In this document: positions 10,060 to 20,024 of the stretch, piece by piece
Position numbering within the stretch: the stretch's first letter is position 1
How the letters are laid out: each line of letters opens with the position of its first letter
Assembly (NCBI GenBank): GCA_026182355.1
Contig: JAPFBL010000103.1
Span: 248,001-312,000, forward strand
DNA from: Hermatobates lingyangjiaoensis
Lineage: Eukaryota; Arthropoda; Insecta; Hemiptera; Hermatobatidae
Reading direction: 5' to 3'
Length of the DNA stretch: 64,000 nt
Made by a program: the position numbers and the translations under genes
The notes under the pieces: model-generated
Database searches by the model: none
Told to the model about the DNA's origin: nothing
What the model saw: the letters and a program-made list of their open reading frames with translations, nothing else

Positions 10060-10320
10060 GCAGTAGTTAGAGACGTTTTTATACTGGGGAGATAGGTGTA
10101 TCTTAACAAGCAGTGTATTTACCTTTAGTACCGAAGATTACATGTTCGATTCTCTTAGATGCCACTAATTTTTCATGAGGATATGGGAAGTCTTGTACAC
10201 GCTGGCCCTAAGTGGATTAGGACGCAAAGCAGTTGGTCCAAAGTTTATACGAAACCAAGTAATAGTTAATAATACCTACTGGAATAAATGTGTGTAAAAT
10301 CTATCATTTCTAATATAGAA
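10060..10320 (+). repeat. Probable SINE, decayed
   Basis: 'agattacatgttcgattc' resembles box B, and the end 'tttctaatatagaatcag' resembles the SINE tail. The head is too diverged to be sure. Confidence 0.4.
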
Positions 10321-10329
10321 TCAGCCGGT

Positions 10330-11045
10330 AATGTGAAACACACTAAAAGTGAAAGAAATCTATAGTTTAGCCGTAGGAAACCATTTGCTGCTGAAGTTTA
10401 TCTGCGAAGTCTTCAAGTGTGGGTTCATACTTAGGGCACTTCAAGATTAAGAAAGCGCCACTAACTTCTTCCCGTTAAATTTTGTTCTTTTAATATTATT
10501 TGTGTTTAGTTTTTAACCGTTTTATATTAATGAATACTGTACATATCAAGCTTGAATGTTTCAGTTTTTTATCTTCGGCGCACAACACAAATGTACTTGT
10601 TTACATCTGGTTTTAGAATTGCAGTGCTAATCAGGAGTAAGGTTATTGATAATGCCACTCGAGTGTCTTCCAACAAGATAAATATTTGATTATCATCATG
10701 GATGCATGCCGCCTAAATGAGTTCGCGTGTCACCTTTGACACGCGTGTCACAGGTCCACAAACACTGCGCTGTATAAAAGCAAAACATCGAATAAAACTC
10801 TTCTCTCTATTACTAAACCAACATTAATTAATGCCAAAAATAATGTTTGTACGTTAGTTGTTTCACTTTTCATTTTCTGAAATGGCTTTTTGTTAAACAT
10901 TGTCTGTTGATAGTGTGTGAAATTTTATCTATAAAATTTAATTGAATCAATAATATACCAGTCGATAGACTAAAGTATTTTATGTTGTATGAGCCTGGGT
11001 TTTGGGTGTAATATTCTTAGAGTCTGTTGAGTGTCTGTAAATGTA
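10330..11045. other. AT-rich sequence with one GC-rich hairpin
   Basis: No exon. At 10723-10742 'GCGTGTCA' and 'TGACACGC' are separated by four bases and form a perfect stem; 'gtgtcacagg' repeats part of it. A TATA-like 'tataaaag' follows at about 10772, but nothing shows that it is a promoter. Confidence 0.4.
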
Positions 11046-11049
11046 TATA

Positions 11050-11151
11050 TAACAAGATTTCACATAAACACGTGAAATAAGAATCAATGATCAAAACACA
11101 ATATGAAATGAGAAAAAAGACTAAGATCTTTCAACCACAACAAGCGGTCTT
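11050..11151 (-). mobile_element. Inverted family A 3' end joined to a truncated PLE
   Basis: On the minus strand this is the family A tail: hairpin ATTTCAC/GTGAAAT, 'TGATCATTGATT', and 'GGTTGAAAGATCTTAGTC'. The ribozyme core is lost (CTAAGACCGC instead of CTGACGAAGACCGC). It abuts the coding remnant at 11152. A 5' truncation capped by an inverted 3' end is characteristic of PLE copies. Confidence 0.75.
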
Positions 11152-11850
11152 AGTGTATATAGAAAACCTACAAATGTACTTGCATGTGTTTACTTTTATT
11201 ATTCCCATCCAGAAAATGTTAAAATTTCTGTTTTTAGAAATATGTTTTTTAGGGCTTTAAGACTGTGCTCCCCTAAATTCCTTAAAGATGAGAATAACAA
11301 CATTAGGTCAATTGCCCTTCCATTAAAATACCCTCAGCTATATATCGATTTAGCTTTGAAAGGCGCTAAAAAAACTTTGACTAATATTTCACCAGAGCCC
11401 TCTTCATTGTCAAATTCTATAGTTTTACCGTATCATGAGTCATTGGAATCTCTTCCCAGGCTTGCGCGTGAACTTTAATTTAATATAGTGTTTTGTAATT
11501 GTAATAACGTTGGAAATATGTTAATAAAAAACTCTCCGAGGGAACTGGAGTCTGGTGGTATTTATAAAATTCCGTGCAAAAATTGCCATAAAATTTTTGG
11601 TCAAACTCGTAAATCTTTAAAGTCACATGTAAAACAATACCAATACAACGTAAGTAGACAGAGAAAAAGTAGAGCCTTTTTCTTACACATAAATTATGAA
11701 AATCATCATGTGATTGGACCTGAGCTAAATTTATTACGTATGAAATATCGATGTTGTTAAGAAATATTATCGAATCCTCTCTGATTAAATTTAATGGATG
11801 AAATATTATAATATGGATCAAACATTAATAACGGGCTTTACAAACTTGAT
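11152..11850 (+). pseudogene. Penelope-like element RT C-terminus and GIY-YIG endonuclease, truncated
   Basis: Reading in frame from about 11155 gives YRKPTN (conserved PLE RT motif), then SHPENVKISV, RALRLCSP and the linker. A TAA at 11476-11478 interrupts the frame, after which the same frame continues with FCNCNN and the endonuclease: GGIYKIPC at 11551-11574, KIFGQTRKSLK, and NHHVIG near 11702. The second motif reads FGQT where YIGQT is usual. A frameshift near 11740-11760 is needed to recover RNIIESSLIK, then GLYKLD near 11840. The reverse transcriptase core is missing upstream. PLEs use this endonuclease for target-primed insertion; this copy cannot make an active enzyme. Family identity is well supported; the subfamily is not assigned. 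Confidence 0.88.
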
Positions 11851-11854
11851 TTCG

Positions 11855-12066
11855 TCTTGACGAGGGCAACAGCCTCATTGAAGAGGGTTGACAGCTAGCG
11901 GATAGTTTACTTTCTCCTACTGTACTCCTTTCTTTACCCAAACATCCCTCTCTGGACTATTGTCCTTTCCTACACTTTACGCCCTTTTAAAATACCACTC
12001 TCCCCTCCCACTCCTTTGAACCCTTCATCATGATGTTTCAGCATCTTGCGTTTCAGTTGGGTTTTT
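11855..12066 (+). mobile_element. 3' untranslated part of the PLE copy
   Basis: Lies between the coding remnant and the ribozyme end. C/T-rich with no ORF. It ends in 'cagttgggtttttgac', the leader also seen before the best family A motif at 50033. Confidence 0.6.
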
Positions 12067-12109
12067 GACTCTGACGAAGGTCGCTTGTTCTGGTTGAAAT
12101 ATCTCAGTC
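12067..12109 (+). ncRNA. Hammerhead ribozyme-like motif, family A, at the PLE 3' end
   Basis: GACT, CTGACGA (12071-12077), A, wobble-rich stem II (GGTC/GGTT), GAA, ATATCT, C17, AGTC. Core and stem I are intact; stem III has one change from AGATCT. This is the copy physically linked to PLE coding sequence, which ties family A to the PLE. The conserved tail and hairpin follow to 12178. Confidence 0.8.
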
Positions 12110-12177
12110 TTTCTTTTTTTCATTTCATATTGTGGTTTGATCATTGATTGTTATTTCACGAGTTAATGTGAAATCTT

Positions 12178-12200
12178 GTTATATATATATATATATACAC
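12178..12200. repeat. (TA)n microsatellite
   Basis: Short TA tract after the family A tail, followed at once by an inverted PLE RT N-terminal piece. Confidence 0.9.
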
Positions 12201-12240
12201 ATATACATATTAGTGAAGGTTGGTAGCAATCCTTCTTGCA
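12200..12240 (-). pseudogene. PLE RT N-terminal piece running into (TA)n
   Basis: On the minus strand it reads EGLLPTFTNMYM and then IYIYIY in the (TA)n. EGLLPxFTN is shared with the copies at 36334, 61240, 61391 and 62700. Only the last part of the N-terminal region is present. Confidence 0.65.
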
Positions 12241-12245
12241 AACTG

Positions 12246-12290
12246 AAAGGCCTCAGAGCATTTATTTCTATTGTTTTACTGTTTATTTTT
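12246..12290 (+). ncRNA. 3' half of a family B hammerhead-like motif
   Basis: GAA, AGGCCT, C17, AGAGC with the usual follow-on 'atttatttctattg', but the 5' half (GCTCT, CTGATGA, stem II) is missing. Confidence 0.6.
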
Positions 12291-12299
12291 ATGAAAAGG

Positions 12300-12940
12300 G
12301 AATGAAATAGAAAATATTTAGTTATCTATCTATAATTGACGTTTCTCTTGATTTTAGCGTTTTTTTTAGGATAAGAAAGTCATTACTGAGAGAGGACGCT
12401 GGTGGCGCTCGAGATGACAGACCGTTACGTGTAATAGCGCAATGTCACCTAATCGTAATCGTGACCTGGTCGCAAGTGGGTGCTCAGCAATAATGGCTTC
12501 TCCAGTTACAACTTTCCTTCATTAAAGCCTTATAAATTATTGTTTTCTGCTAATTTTGGATTATTTACGCTTAACTTCTTTGCATATAATATGCTGATAT
12601 CGATTGTTTATCTCTGGCCTATTATACTCTTTTTATCTTCAAGATACTATGCCATTGATCAATGACTCTAGTCTTTCTGTATGATACTACGCCATTGGCC
12701 AATGACCCCGTTTTATAAGTAACATACTATGTTTTTGGCCGAGGTGCTTGAGAGATGACCGTCATCTATATATAAGGTACTACGCAGTTTCGGATGGCAC
12801 CTTATGCCATTGGCTGCTGGCATGCCAGTTTTTCATTAAGGTCTACATCATTGGTTGTTGACGTGATTGTTGATCTGCTGGAAAGCTATACCTCTGACGT
12901 CGATTACTCAAGGGAGTATTGCGTTTCCTTAATCATTGTA
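12300..12940. other. AT-rich sequence with short direct repeats
   Basis: Around 12645-12860 'tactatgccattgatcaatg', 'tactacgccattggccaatg' and similar phrases recur about five times with decay, suggesting an old 50-70 bp tandem repeat. No gene seen. Confidence 0.4.
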
Positions 12941-12944
12941 CACC

Positions 12945-13135
12945 GGGAGTCCTAAATCTTCACTTACTCAAGTATATTTAGAATAGAGATCCTTGACCAG
13001 TACTGGACATCCCACTGCTTAACATCCTCTCTGAAGGACAACGTGGTCAGATTTTCTCAGCTTCCATAAATCTAGTGCCAGATCTACCAATCCAGATGCG
13101 ACATGCATGCCACTGAACTAACTTGACCCCCTATG
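12945..13135 (-). repeat. tRNA-derived SINE, decayed
   Basis: The tail is in the + orientation 'gggagtcctaaatcttcact' at 12945, the body holds 'ctctctgaaggacaacgt', and the head at 13075-13133 has damaged boxes B and A. Same family as at 28445. Confidence 0.7.
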
Positions 13136-13399
13136 AAAGAAATATCAAACCTTTACGATACCCGGTATTCTTTAAAGATTTCTAGCCTCAATAAACTTAA
13201 GTCTGCCAAAATTAGCCGTTCCGGTGTAGAAGAGCAATAGCATTAGTAATTGATACGTCTGAACTAGAAGACAATACATTATGACTAAAGAACAGCAATA
13301 AATAAACCCTTCTTAATATAAGTGAACAAAGAAAGAGTTATACTTTGATATATGGTTTACTAATAAACATTGTTATTATATTTGATAAAAGAAACAGGT

Positions 13400-13570
13400 T
13401 AAGTGGGCCGGTTGTTATTTGCATAGCCAATTGGTTGTTTGACCTTCGCCGCTGTCTAGGTGCAGATAAACAGAGCGCTTGGCGCAGTGCCTCCCTTTCT
13501 GCCTTCTTTATTTATAGTCCCCCTCTCTCCTCCTTCCCTCTTTATCTAAATCAATTCACTTTTTCTTAAT
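13400..13570. other. Higher-GC island, possible non-coding element
   Basis: 'gaccttcgccgctgtctagg' and 'agagcgcttggcgcagtg' are strikingly GC-rich for this window and then turn into a C/T run. The ORF crossing it shows no family features. Confidence 0.3.
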
Positions 13571-13998
13571 TTAGATTTCCCAGGAACCATTACTTTACTT
13601 CATTTTTTTTTTTCTGAAAAGCAGACAAGAAAATTTGGCTAATGTATGAGTCAGCACGTCTCCTTTAATTAATCATTTAAAAAAAAAATGGAATTGCTTC
13701 AATTAATTTTACTTTTAATAGGTTTGGATCCATTTTTATAACTGTTTACCCTCCCCAGTCTAGACTGATGTAAATTTCTGAAATATATTTGTTTTTAAAA
13801 GTCATAAAAGTGTTCGCAAAAGTAAATTTAATCTCTTATTTTCTCTGATTTAATGAAATTATATTCCGGAGTTTTTTTTTGTTTTTTAAATTTAACCTTT
13901 TGAAATTTATGTTGGAGCGATAATTGTTTTAATATATTTGAATATTTTATTTTAGTAGTTATACATAGGTTTTATGTGAGTCTATATTACTGGTACAT

Positions 13999-14003
13999 GT
14001 AAT

Positions 14004-14041
<38 letters not shown>
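13999..14041. repeat. (TA)n microsatellite
   Basis: TA run before a family E-like ribozyme motif. Confidence 0.95.
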
Positions 14042-14044
<3 letters not shown>

Positions 14045-14075
14045 GAGTTGGCTTCGTCTTCTCGCCACTCAACTT

Positions 14076-14117
14076 CCTTTCCTGAGGATGACCGTTAAAA
14101 GGGTCGAAATTTCTAAC
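14076..14117 (+). ncRNA. Hammerhead-like motif, CTGAGGA type
   Basis: CTGAGGA (14082-14088), T, stem II GACC/GGTC with an 8-base loop, GAAA (14106-14109), then TTTCTAACC. The core and stem II are good. Stem I is not obvious, so activity is uncertain. Confidence 0.55.
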
Positions 14118-14215
14118 CACCTCATTTCTGTTTTTCAGTCGTGTTTCTCAAAGTTTTTAAAATATATATACGTATATGGATTAATTTACCACAGTGAAAA
14201 TAATTTGGAAACAAC

Positions 14216-14251
14216 GCTCTAAGGCCTTTCGTCAAGACATCTTTAGAGAGC
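14216..14251 (-). ncRNA. Hammerhead-like motif, family B
   Basis: On the minus strand: GCTCT, CTAAAGA (G5 to A), T, stem II GTC/GAC, GAA, AGGCCT, T17, AGAGC. Stems I, II and III are perfect, but the core G5 is lost. It lies just 3' of the PLE coding remnant at 14339-14593 on the same strand, so it is that element's 3' ribozyme. Confidence 0.7.
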
Positions 14252-14338
14252 AAGTGAACTAAAAAATAATAAATACTTGTTAACTTGGTTGATTGAAGTC
14301 TCTAGAATTGTTGGTAACCCTGAGAATGTGTTTAATGA

Positions 14339-14593
14339 TCATATAATTGAAGAAGTCTTCATCTGTTTAATTATTCCAGTAATCAGTACTTCATCTAATT
14401 TATAAATTCCTAGGCTATTGTTCATTAATTTCTTATAAAAGTCCTTTATGAGTGCACTTTGCACAATATTTCTTCTTCTTTCTGAAGACACAAATACTAA
14501 TTCATTTGCTTCATTCCAATTAATCACATGATTATTGTTTCTTATATGCATGAACAAGGCACTTTTTTCGTCTTCTCTTATGATCGAATACAA
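14339..14593 (-). pseudogene. Penelope-like element GIY-YIG endonuclease, C-terminal part
   Basis: An open stretch of 84 codons contains SALFMHIRNNNHVINWNEA, then SSERRRNIVQSALIK and SLGIYKLDEV. These are the segments that follow the GIY-YIG catalytic region in PLEs, in the usual order and spacing, and they parallel the remnant at 11690-11850. The GIY and YIG motifs themselves are not found upstream, so the copy is truncated there. The frame is uninterrupted, which makes this one of the younger remnants. Confidence 0.85.
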
Positions 14594-14599
14594 GTAGGA

Positions 14600-16080
14600 G
14601 GAAGGTATATAACTTAATCCAGCAAGGTTCAGGGCTAACTGAAACCTCTGCTCGGGCTACCATTTCTTGCTGATATCTTAGTAAGGCAACATTTCTCATT
14701 CCACGAGTTAATGCGCATGTAGTATTGTTTCAAACTACTTCATTTGAATATTCCATGTAGCTAATGACTCAAGTTTTACATAAGCAATCTATTTTCATCT
14801 TTTATTTTCATAATTCCTGTATATATTTTTTTCAATAGTTTAGCTTTGCTTTTTCTTAATGAGTTTTTTTTTTCATTTCGTAAATTCTATGATAGGTAGT
14901 GAAATCGTGACTAACCAATAGCTGTGTTTCCTTTCACATTGGAATTGGCTGTAGCTATGACCACGAATCATAAGGGTATTAGAAGAGTTTCAATGGATTC
15001 GTGATCACTTATCAAATGGAAACCCTTTGATAGCGTTGCTTGCGTGACAAACATTCCCTAAACAAGGTATTTTTCAGTTTATCTTTAAATTTTTAAATGT
15101 TCTTATCCTTCAAACAAGGGATGCATTCACCAATTATATGCAGTAATATGTAAAATGTAATCTCAACCCCCGTTTGAAACAAATTCGTGAACATCTCATA
15201 TATATGCTTAAGAAGTCTATCTAAAAGCTCCCTCTATAAAACTTATTTTAGTTAAAAAAAAATTTGTCTAGGAGAGATTAATTGGTAATGTTGTGAAGAT
15301 TTGAGAGAAGGTCGTGACCTGTGGGGACTACTTGGGTGGCTTGAAAGCGATAAAGGATGCACGAAAGGATTAAAAGTGGCCGGTCAGGTCTGGGAAAGTA
15401 ACGGCACCCCGGAGTTCTAATCTCAAGAACTTATCTGAATTTAAAGTCGTTTGATGGCTTGCTTTTATTACCTATTGGTGTAGAACTGTATTTTAGTCTC
15501 ATCTAGACGACAATGATTTCAGTTGTTGAAGAGTGTTTATGAGGTTATCAGGTAGTATGATTGTTGCTTTTAGGCAAAAGATTACTGGTCCAAACGCAGT
15601 CCATTACTAGATTTTCAATTAAGGAAAATCTCTATTCTTTAAGATAACATATTGCTGTCTTATGCAGTATGAAATATACCAGAAACTTTCAGGCGTAGAA
15701 TATTGATTTCGCCTGGAAGAGCAAGAAACTTCTGTGCACATTTTGTGACACAGCAATATATAGAACAATAGGAACTCATTGAAAAACTTGTACTCTAATA
15801 AACATGAATAAGGTAAAATTAGGACATCGGATTTTGAATCATGGCTGCCTCTAACCACCTCGAAACTTGATTGGCTTTGACCAATTGGTTTCAATTCGAG
15901 TGCGGAAACACTTAGTACTGATATCTCCGTTCGGTGCGCGGCGCAGGGAACAGTACAGGAGAGACCACTCAAGTGTGGCCTAGAAGCCCTTCTCTTATAT
16001 TGTCAAAGTGTTTTGTGAAAGAAACTTGTTTCTCGAATGGGCCTGGTTTTTTGACAAGCTTGAAGAGTTTTCCAACAGTG
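14600..16080. other. No gene recognised
   Basis: AT-rich with a moderate-GC patch at 15300-15430 ('gtcgtgacctgtggggac') and an ORF at 15619-15972 (-) without family features. No SINE boxes, ribozyme cores or convincing exons. Confidence 0.4.
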
Positions 16081-16085
16081 ACTAA

Positions 16086-16770
16086 TTGGTAACCCTGTGC
16101 AGTACCACAGGTGATGCGTATCACCTAGTGATTAGGTATTCCAGACTGACATCCTCTCAATGGGTAATGTCCTCCCCAGCATCTTCCGTCCCCGCCTGCA
16201 ATGAACGAGCAAGTCTTGGCACATGGTGGTGTTTAGCTTCGCTGGGAGTCCAACACATTGTGCAAAAATAGCATTTCACCACCACCTCTTATTTAGCCTA
16301 TAAGTGCGTGAAATCGACACAAACTCTTATGAGTTTTTGAATACATTTTTTTTGCATTTTTTTACCATTTTTGTCTTAGGAAGCTAAAGGGATCAAAATG
16401 AAAACCGATTTTGTAATTGATATTTGTTTTGATGTATTTAGGATGGTATCTGGTTATGTTTAGTAGTTTGATAAGTGTGCCAATTCATGGGGACGTTAAG
16501 CAAAGGGGTAATATAATGGATATATGTGGACCTCTGGGAGATATGTTAGCATCAAATGACCCTATGCGGTACCACTGTTCAACATCCGCCACTCTAAAAC
16601 AGAATAAAGTAGCCGGGAAACCACGGAATTTCCAGCAAAATAGCAACATTTTTTCTCTGAAGTTACTTTTCAAGAATTACCATACAAAATATTTTATTTC
16701 ACAAATTGTTTGTGGTTATCAATATCAAAGATTGAATTTCCTACAATTTTTGTTAAATTGATCTGTTTTT
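16086..16770. other. Possible non-coding conserved or UTR sequence
   Basis: Moderate-GC patches at 16090-16280 and 16480-16640 carry ORFs of 61 and 114 codons. The second (VPIHGDVKQRGNIMD...) belongs to no family I know and has no clear splice sites. They lie just upstream of the best exon pair, so regulatory or untranslated sequence of that gene is possible. Confidence 0.25.
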
Positions 16771-16902
16771 GTTTAAAAATGAATGTTTTGTTGCAAAGGA
16801 ATGTAGTATTATTATTATAAGAAAATCATCTTTACCAGGCAATTGATTTAAATATTGAATGTAAAGTTTAGCACATTACTATATGTGATGTTTTTTGATC
16901 AG

Positions 16903-16984
16903 GCCCGAGCTGGAAGAAGAGGCAACGCCAAGGTTGCTGCGGGGCCCGCCGCTTCAAAACCTCCAACTCAGCCTCCTGATAGAG
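16903..16984 (+). CDS. Candidate penultimate coding exon, unknown protein
   Basis: A T-rich tract and 'gatcag' precede the exon and 'gtcagt' follows it, a good acceptor and donor. The 82-base exon reads ARAGRRGNAKVAA, then GPAASKPPTQPPDR: basic, then Pro/Ala-rich and probably disordered. Its GC content is far above the surroundings. It ends after the first base of a codon. The next exon begins with the two bases that complete it, so splicing joins them in phase. Upstream exons were not found within the window. The protein is not recognised; a low-complexity tail of a larger protein is the simplest reading. Confidence 0.5.
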
Positions 16985-17435
16985 GTCAGTCCAAAACATT
17001 CTATCTTTTTTATCTTGAAAATATGAATAATTTGCCTATCTTTATTTCTATGAGTTTTCATTAGTTTTTCGTAAATCAGAATCACAGTTTGTCATTTTTC
17101 ATTCTAATTCTTTCTATTATGTCTGGAAGAAGTAAAAAAAAATATTTATGAAAGCATTGCGGTCTTAGTTATTAAATGAGTTTTAACATTATAATTCTTT
17201 ATCTTTTTTTTTTTAAATACTTATGGTATTTAATTTATGAAGTTGAACAAGGTCGTTACTATGTTCAACGACACTGTAGTGTTGTTTATTTTGCACAATA
17301 ATACATATAGCACTACGCATAATTATACAATATAACCCTTTAAGCTGCCAGATGTGTTAAAGTCTACATTCCTAAAATTATTCTTATTAAAACACAAGTG
17401 TAATAATTTATTGCATTGTACTTTCTAAATGTCAG

Positions 17436-17470
17436 CCCCAAAGCCAGCTAAACAAGCCGTAAAGGGATGA
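17436..17470 (+). CDS. Candidate last coding exon, unknown protein
   Basis: The acceptor is 'ctttctaaatgtcag'. Joined to the exon at 16903-16984 it completes an Ala codon and reads PKPAKQAVKG followed by TGA at 17468-17470. The Pro/Lys/Ala composition continues that of the previous exon, supporting the pair. A 'ttggtaag' just after the stop could be a donor, so alternative splicing in the 3' region is possible. No clear polyadenylation signal was noted close by. Confidence 0.45.
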
Positions 17471-17985
17471 TTGGTAAGGAACTTAATAGAGATCCAATGA
17501 TTAAAGAGATGTGAGTATTAGTGCATTCAATATATTGTATTCATCAGGTTGTGGGAATCACTGAATGCTGGATGTCTGGTGAAATAAGTACAAATTAGTA
17601 TTACAAGATATCTAAATATAATCCTGCTAACAATCCCGACAGTATATAAAACTGGTCTTATTAACACAATACAGTGACATTTGGACGTTTTGATACAAAT
17701 TATAGAAGTTTTAGAAGATTAATTTATCCGTGTTAAATTAATGTTGATTCCTGGTTGACAAAGCGTGGCAATGAATAGAGGGAAAAGCAAGTTTTGAACG
17801 TTGGGCTTTAACTTTGGGTAACTTCCATGAAAAGGCCAATGTGTACTGGGAACGAAAGCACGCGGCTCCCGCAAACTTTGCCATTCACTTAGCTAAAATC
17901 GGATCCCTTCTCAACCAACTCCTTAATTCATTAATCGCTAATTATTTTCAAAGAATTTCGAATTATGTTTTTAATTATTAACTAA
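17471..17985. other. Downstream of candidate gene, nothing definite
   Basis: May include the 3' UTR of the gene ending at 17470. A moderate-GC patch at 17820-17900 has no ORF. Confidence 0.3.
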
Positions 17986-18095
17986 AAATTTCTGATGATA
18001 TATATATATATAACTTCGAATAAAATGGAAGGTCCGTGTGGACAATAAACACTTTAACACAGAGAAAAGAACACAGAAAGACACTACAGAACTCA

Positions 18096-18131
18096 CTTCG
18101 ATATTTCGACATCCGTCGGCATCGGGAAGAA
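18096..18131 (-). ncRNA. Hammerhead-like motif, family E
   Basis: On the minus strand: CTTC, CCGATGC (core changed at two places), C, GAC/GTC stem II, GAA, ATAT, C17, GAAG. Stem I is perfect. Core changes suggest inactivity. Confidence 0.6.
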
Positions 18132-18212
18132 GTGCGAAGTACTCGCGTTGCGAGTACTGCAGTTTGCTTTGAGAAGTAGCAGTTTGCTTCTCAACGCGAG
18201 TACCTCGCACTT

Positions 18213-18246
18213 CTTCCCGATGACGACGGATGTCGAAATATCGAAG
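18213..18246 (+). ncRNA. Hammerhead ribozyme-like motif, family E
   Basis: CTTC, CCGATGA (U4 to C), C, stem II GAC-GGAT-GTC, GAA, ATAT, C17, GAAG. Stem I can extend or slip because the 5' side reads CACTTCTTC. Confidence 0.65.
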
Positions 18247-18302
18247 TGAGTTCTGTAGTGTCTTTCTGTGTTCTTTTCTCTGTGTTAAAGTGTATATATA
18301 TA

Positions 18303-18425
18303 TAGACGAAGACCGCTTGTTACGGTTGAAAGATCTTAGTCTTCTTTTCCCATTTCTTATTGTGGTTTGATCATTGGTTGTTATTTCACGTGTTTACGTG
18401 AAATCTTTATATATATTTATATATG
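18303..18425 (+). ncRNA. Family A PLE 3' end, 5'-truncated ribozyme
   Basis: Starts at AGACGA directly after (TA)n, then A, GACCG, loop, CGGTT, GAA, AGATCT, T, AGTC, the conserved tail and the terminal hairpin, ending in (TA)n again. The first two core bases and the stem I partner are missing. Confidence 0.65.
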
Positions 18426-18649
18426 AGCTTCAGAGGAGGTAATTATCTGTCTTCTCAAAGCACGCTCTCCTCCTGGCCTCAGCTTGTACCATTAATTTTT
18501 TTTACTTTTTATTTATTTATGTATTTTTTTATTATTCATTTTTTTTAAATTGTTCATTGCTTCATTTAATATTCTTCTCCTTCTGTTATTTTTATTTGCT
18601 ATTATTTGTTCTTTTTTAGTTATTTTTCTCTCTATAGTTAGTAGTCTTA

Positions 18650-18965
18650 CATAGGGCAGCCAGCAGAGTGCTGAAGAAACATAGAGAAAATAAATATACA
18701 CACTTACAGTCAATAATTTTTGGTTTGAACCGTTTTCAGGAGAAATAAGAGAGGGAAACCAAGCGTACTGTTCAGAGACGGTTGAAGACCAACCTTTATA
18801 TATTATATCATTAAATACAGAAAAATGTTCTAAACTGGAGAACGCAAGTTCAAAAACGAGAAAATTAAAAAACGATACACTTGCTAAGTCTAATTTTTTT
18901 GCAAATCAGTTATCAGGAGATCAATCAGGAATGGCAAGACAGGATTGTAGTCTCTTTATCAGAAG
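18650..18965 (-). mobile_element. Decayed family C/D PLE ends
   Basis: On the minus strand 18713-18743 reads CTCCTGAAAACGG, then GTTCAAACC, AAAA and ATTATTGAC. A second decayed copy at about 18890-18920 reads CTCCTGATAACTG. Both cores are damaged. Confidence 0.45.
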
Positions 18966-18969
18966 TGTT

Positions 18970-20020
18970 CTGTTAGTGTTTCCACCCTGCGAAGAGAGTA
19001 TAGGCAAGGAGAGAAAGAATAAACAAAAATAATAAATAAAACTCCAAGAGTTTCGAAATATCAAAGTAGTTTTCGTGCTTTCTTGCGTGATTTTACTTCG
19101 TTACTTACTCCTCCTAACTAATTCAACAACAATGTGCTTCTACTTTGAAGCTGGTAATTCTGATTTGGATAAGAAGTATTGATTTATTGTTGTGGATAGT
19201 GATACATCATGGTTTGAATTCAGTTATTCTTCTTACATAGCTATTTTGAAATAAAGAAGACTCGTTCAACCTTGTGTTAGTTTTTTTCTCTCTCGTTCTC
19301 CATCATTTGCGTCAGTCGTTCAGCTTCATACGATAAATATAGCTTTCAACTATAATAACATTTGATGTAATTTTGTTACGAAATTTGCCAAGAAATAGAT
19401 ATAAAAAAAAAAGTCTTTGGACAGTTTCCATTGATGATTCAAAGTTATTTAATATGTAATTATAGGCTTGTGCTGCCCGTGAGCCATTCTTCGGCAGCCC
19501 CATTGCGTCACTCGCAGAATAAATAGACGTTTCATCCCCATGAATGCTCTTCCTATTTCTTTTAATCTAATGGCACCTATCCACGACCACCTCCTGGCTC
19601 ACTATTTCTGTTTCTTCCACGTAAATTAATTCCATCACCACTCTTTTTTACTTTCCTTGCATAAAACATTATTTTTGGGGGATTTTCAACTCTCAAGTAT
19701 TTTGTAATTACAAACATTTAAACCAGTTGGAATATATATTTTTTTTATTTTTTAATTAGAAGCTTTATAACGAAAGAGTTATTTTCTTTAGTTCACTATA
19801 TTTCTTCTTACCTCTAATATGCATTCAGTAATTTTAATTGGTAGTTTACTTGTAAAGAACTTTATATTTTTGCATCAGAATAACAATCACATATTTTGGT
19901 TGGTAGCTGCAACACATTGTTTGGTTTGTAACCAATGTTTGATCTCACGGTATCTAAGTGGAGGTACGAGTATATTGCTGCCGAATTAATTTGGTACTGA
20001 AGTGCTCAGGGAACAGTAAA
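18970..20020. other. AT-rich sequence, one ribozyme scrap
   Basis: 'gtttcgaaatatcaaagtag' at about 19054 looks like the 3' half of a family E motif. Otherwise nothing recognised. Confidence 0.35.
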
Positions 20021-20024
20021 GTTA

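Larger units (their letters stand above)
17996..18302. mobile_element. Fold-back pair of family E PLE ends
   Basis: Arms run from 'gtccgtgtggacaataaaca' on the left to 'tctctgtgttaaagtg' on the right and meet near 18150-18200, with a shared inner sequence 'cgcgagtac'. Each arm carries a ribozyme motif. The left end shows the terminal hairpin GTCC-GTGT-GGAC. (TA)n borders both ends. Confidence 0.8.

Noticed and set aside
10715..10785. Promoter from TATA-like 'tataaaag' and the GCGTGTCA hairpin
   Set aside because: No downstream gene or initiator; one hexamer in AT-rich DNA is not evidence.
16417..16761. 114-codon ORF upstream of the candidate exons as a coding exon
   Set aside because: No clear acceptor or donor and no recognised motif; reported only as possible UTR or conserved sequence.
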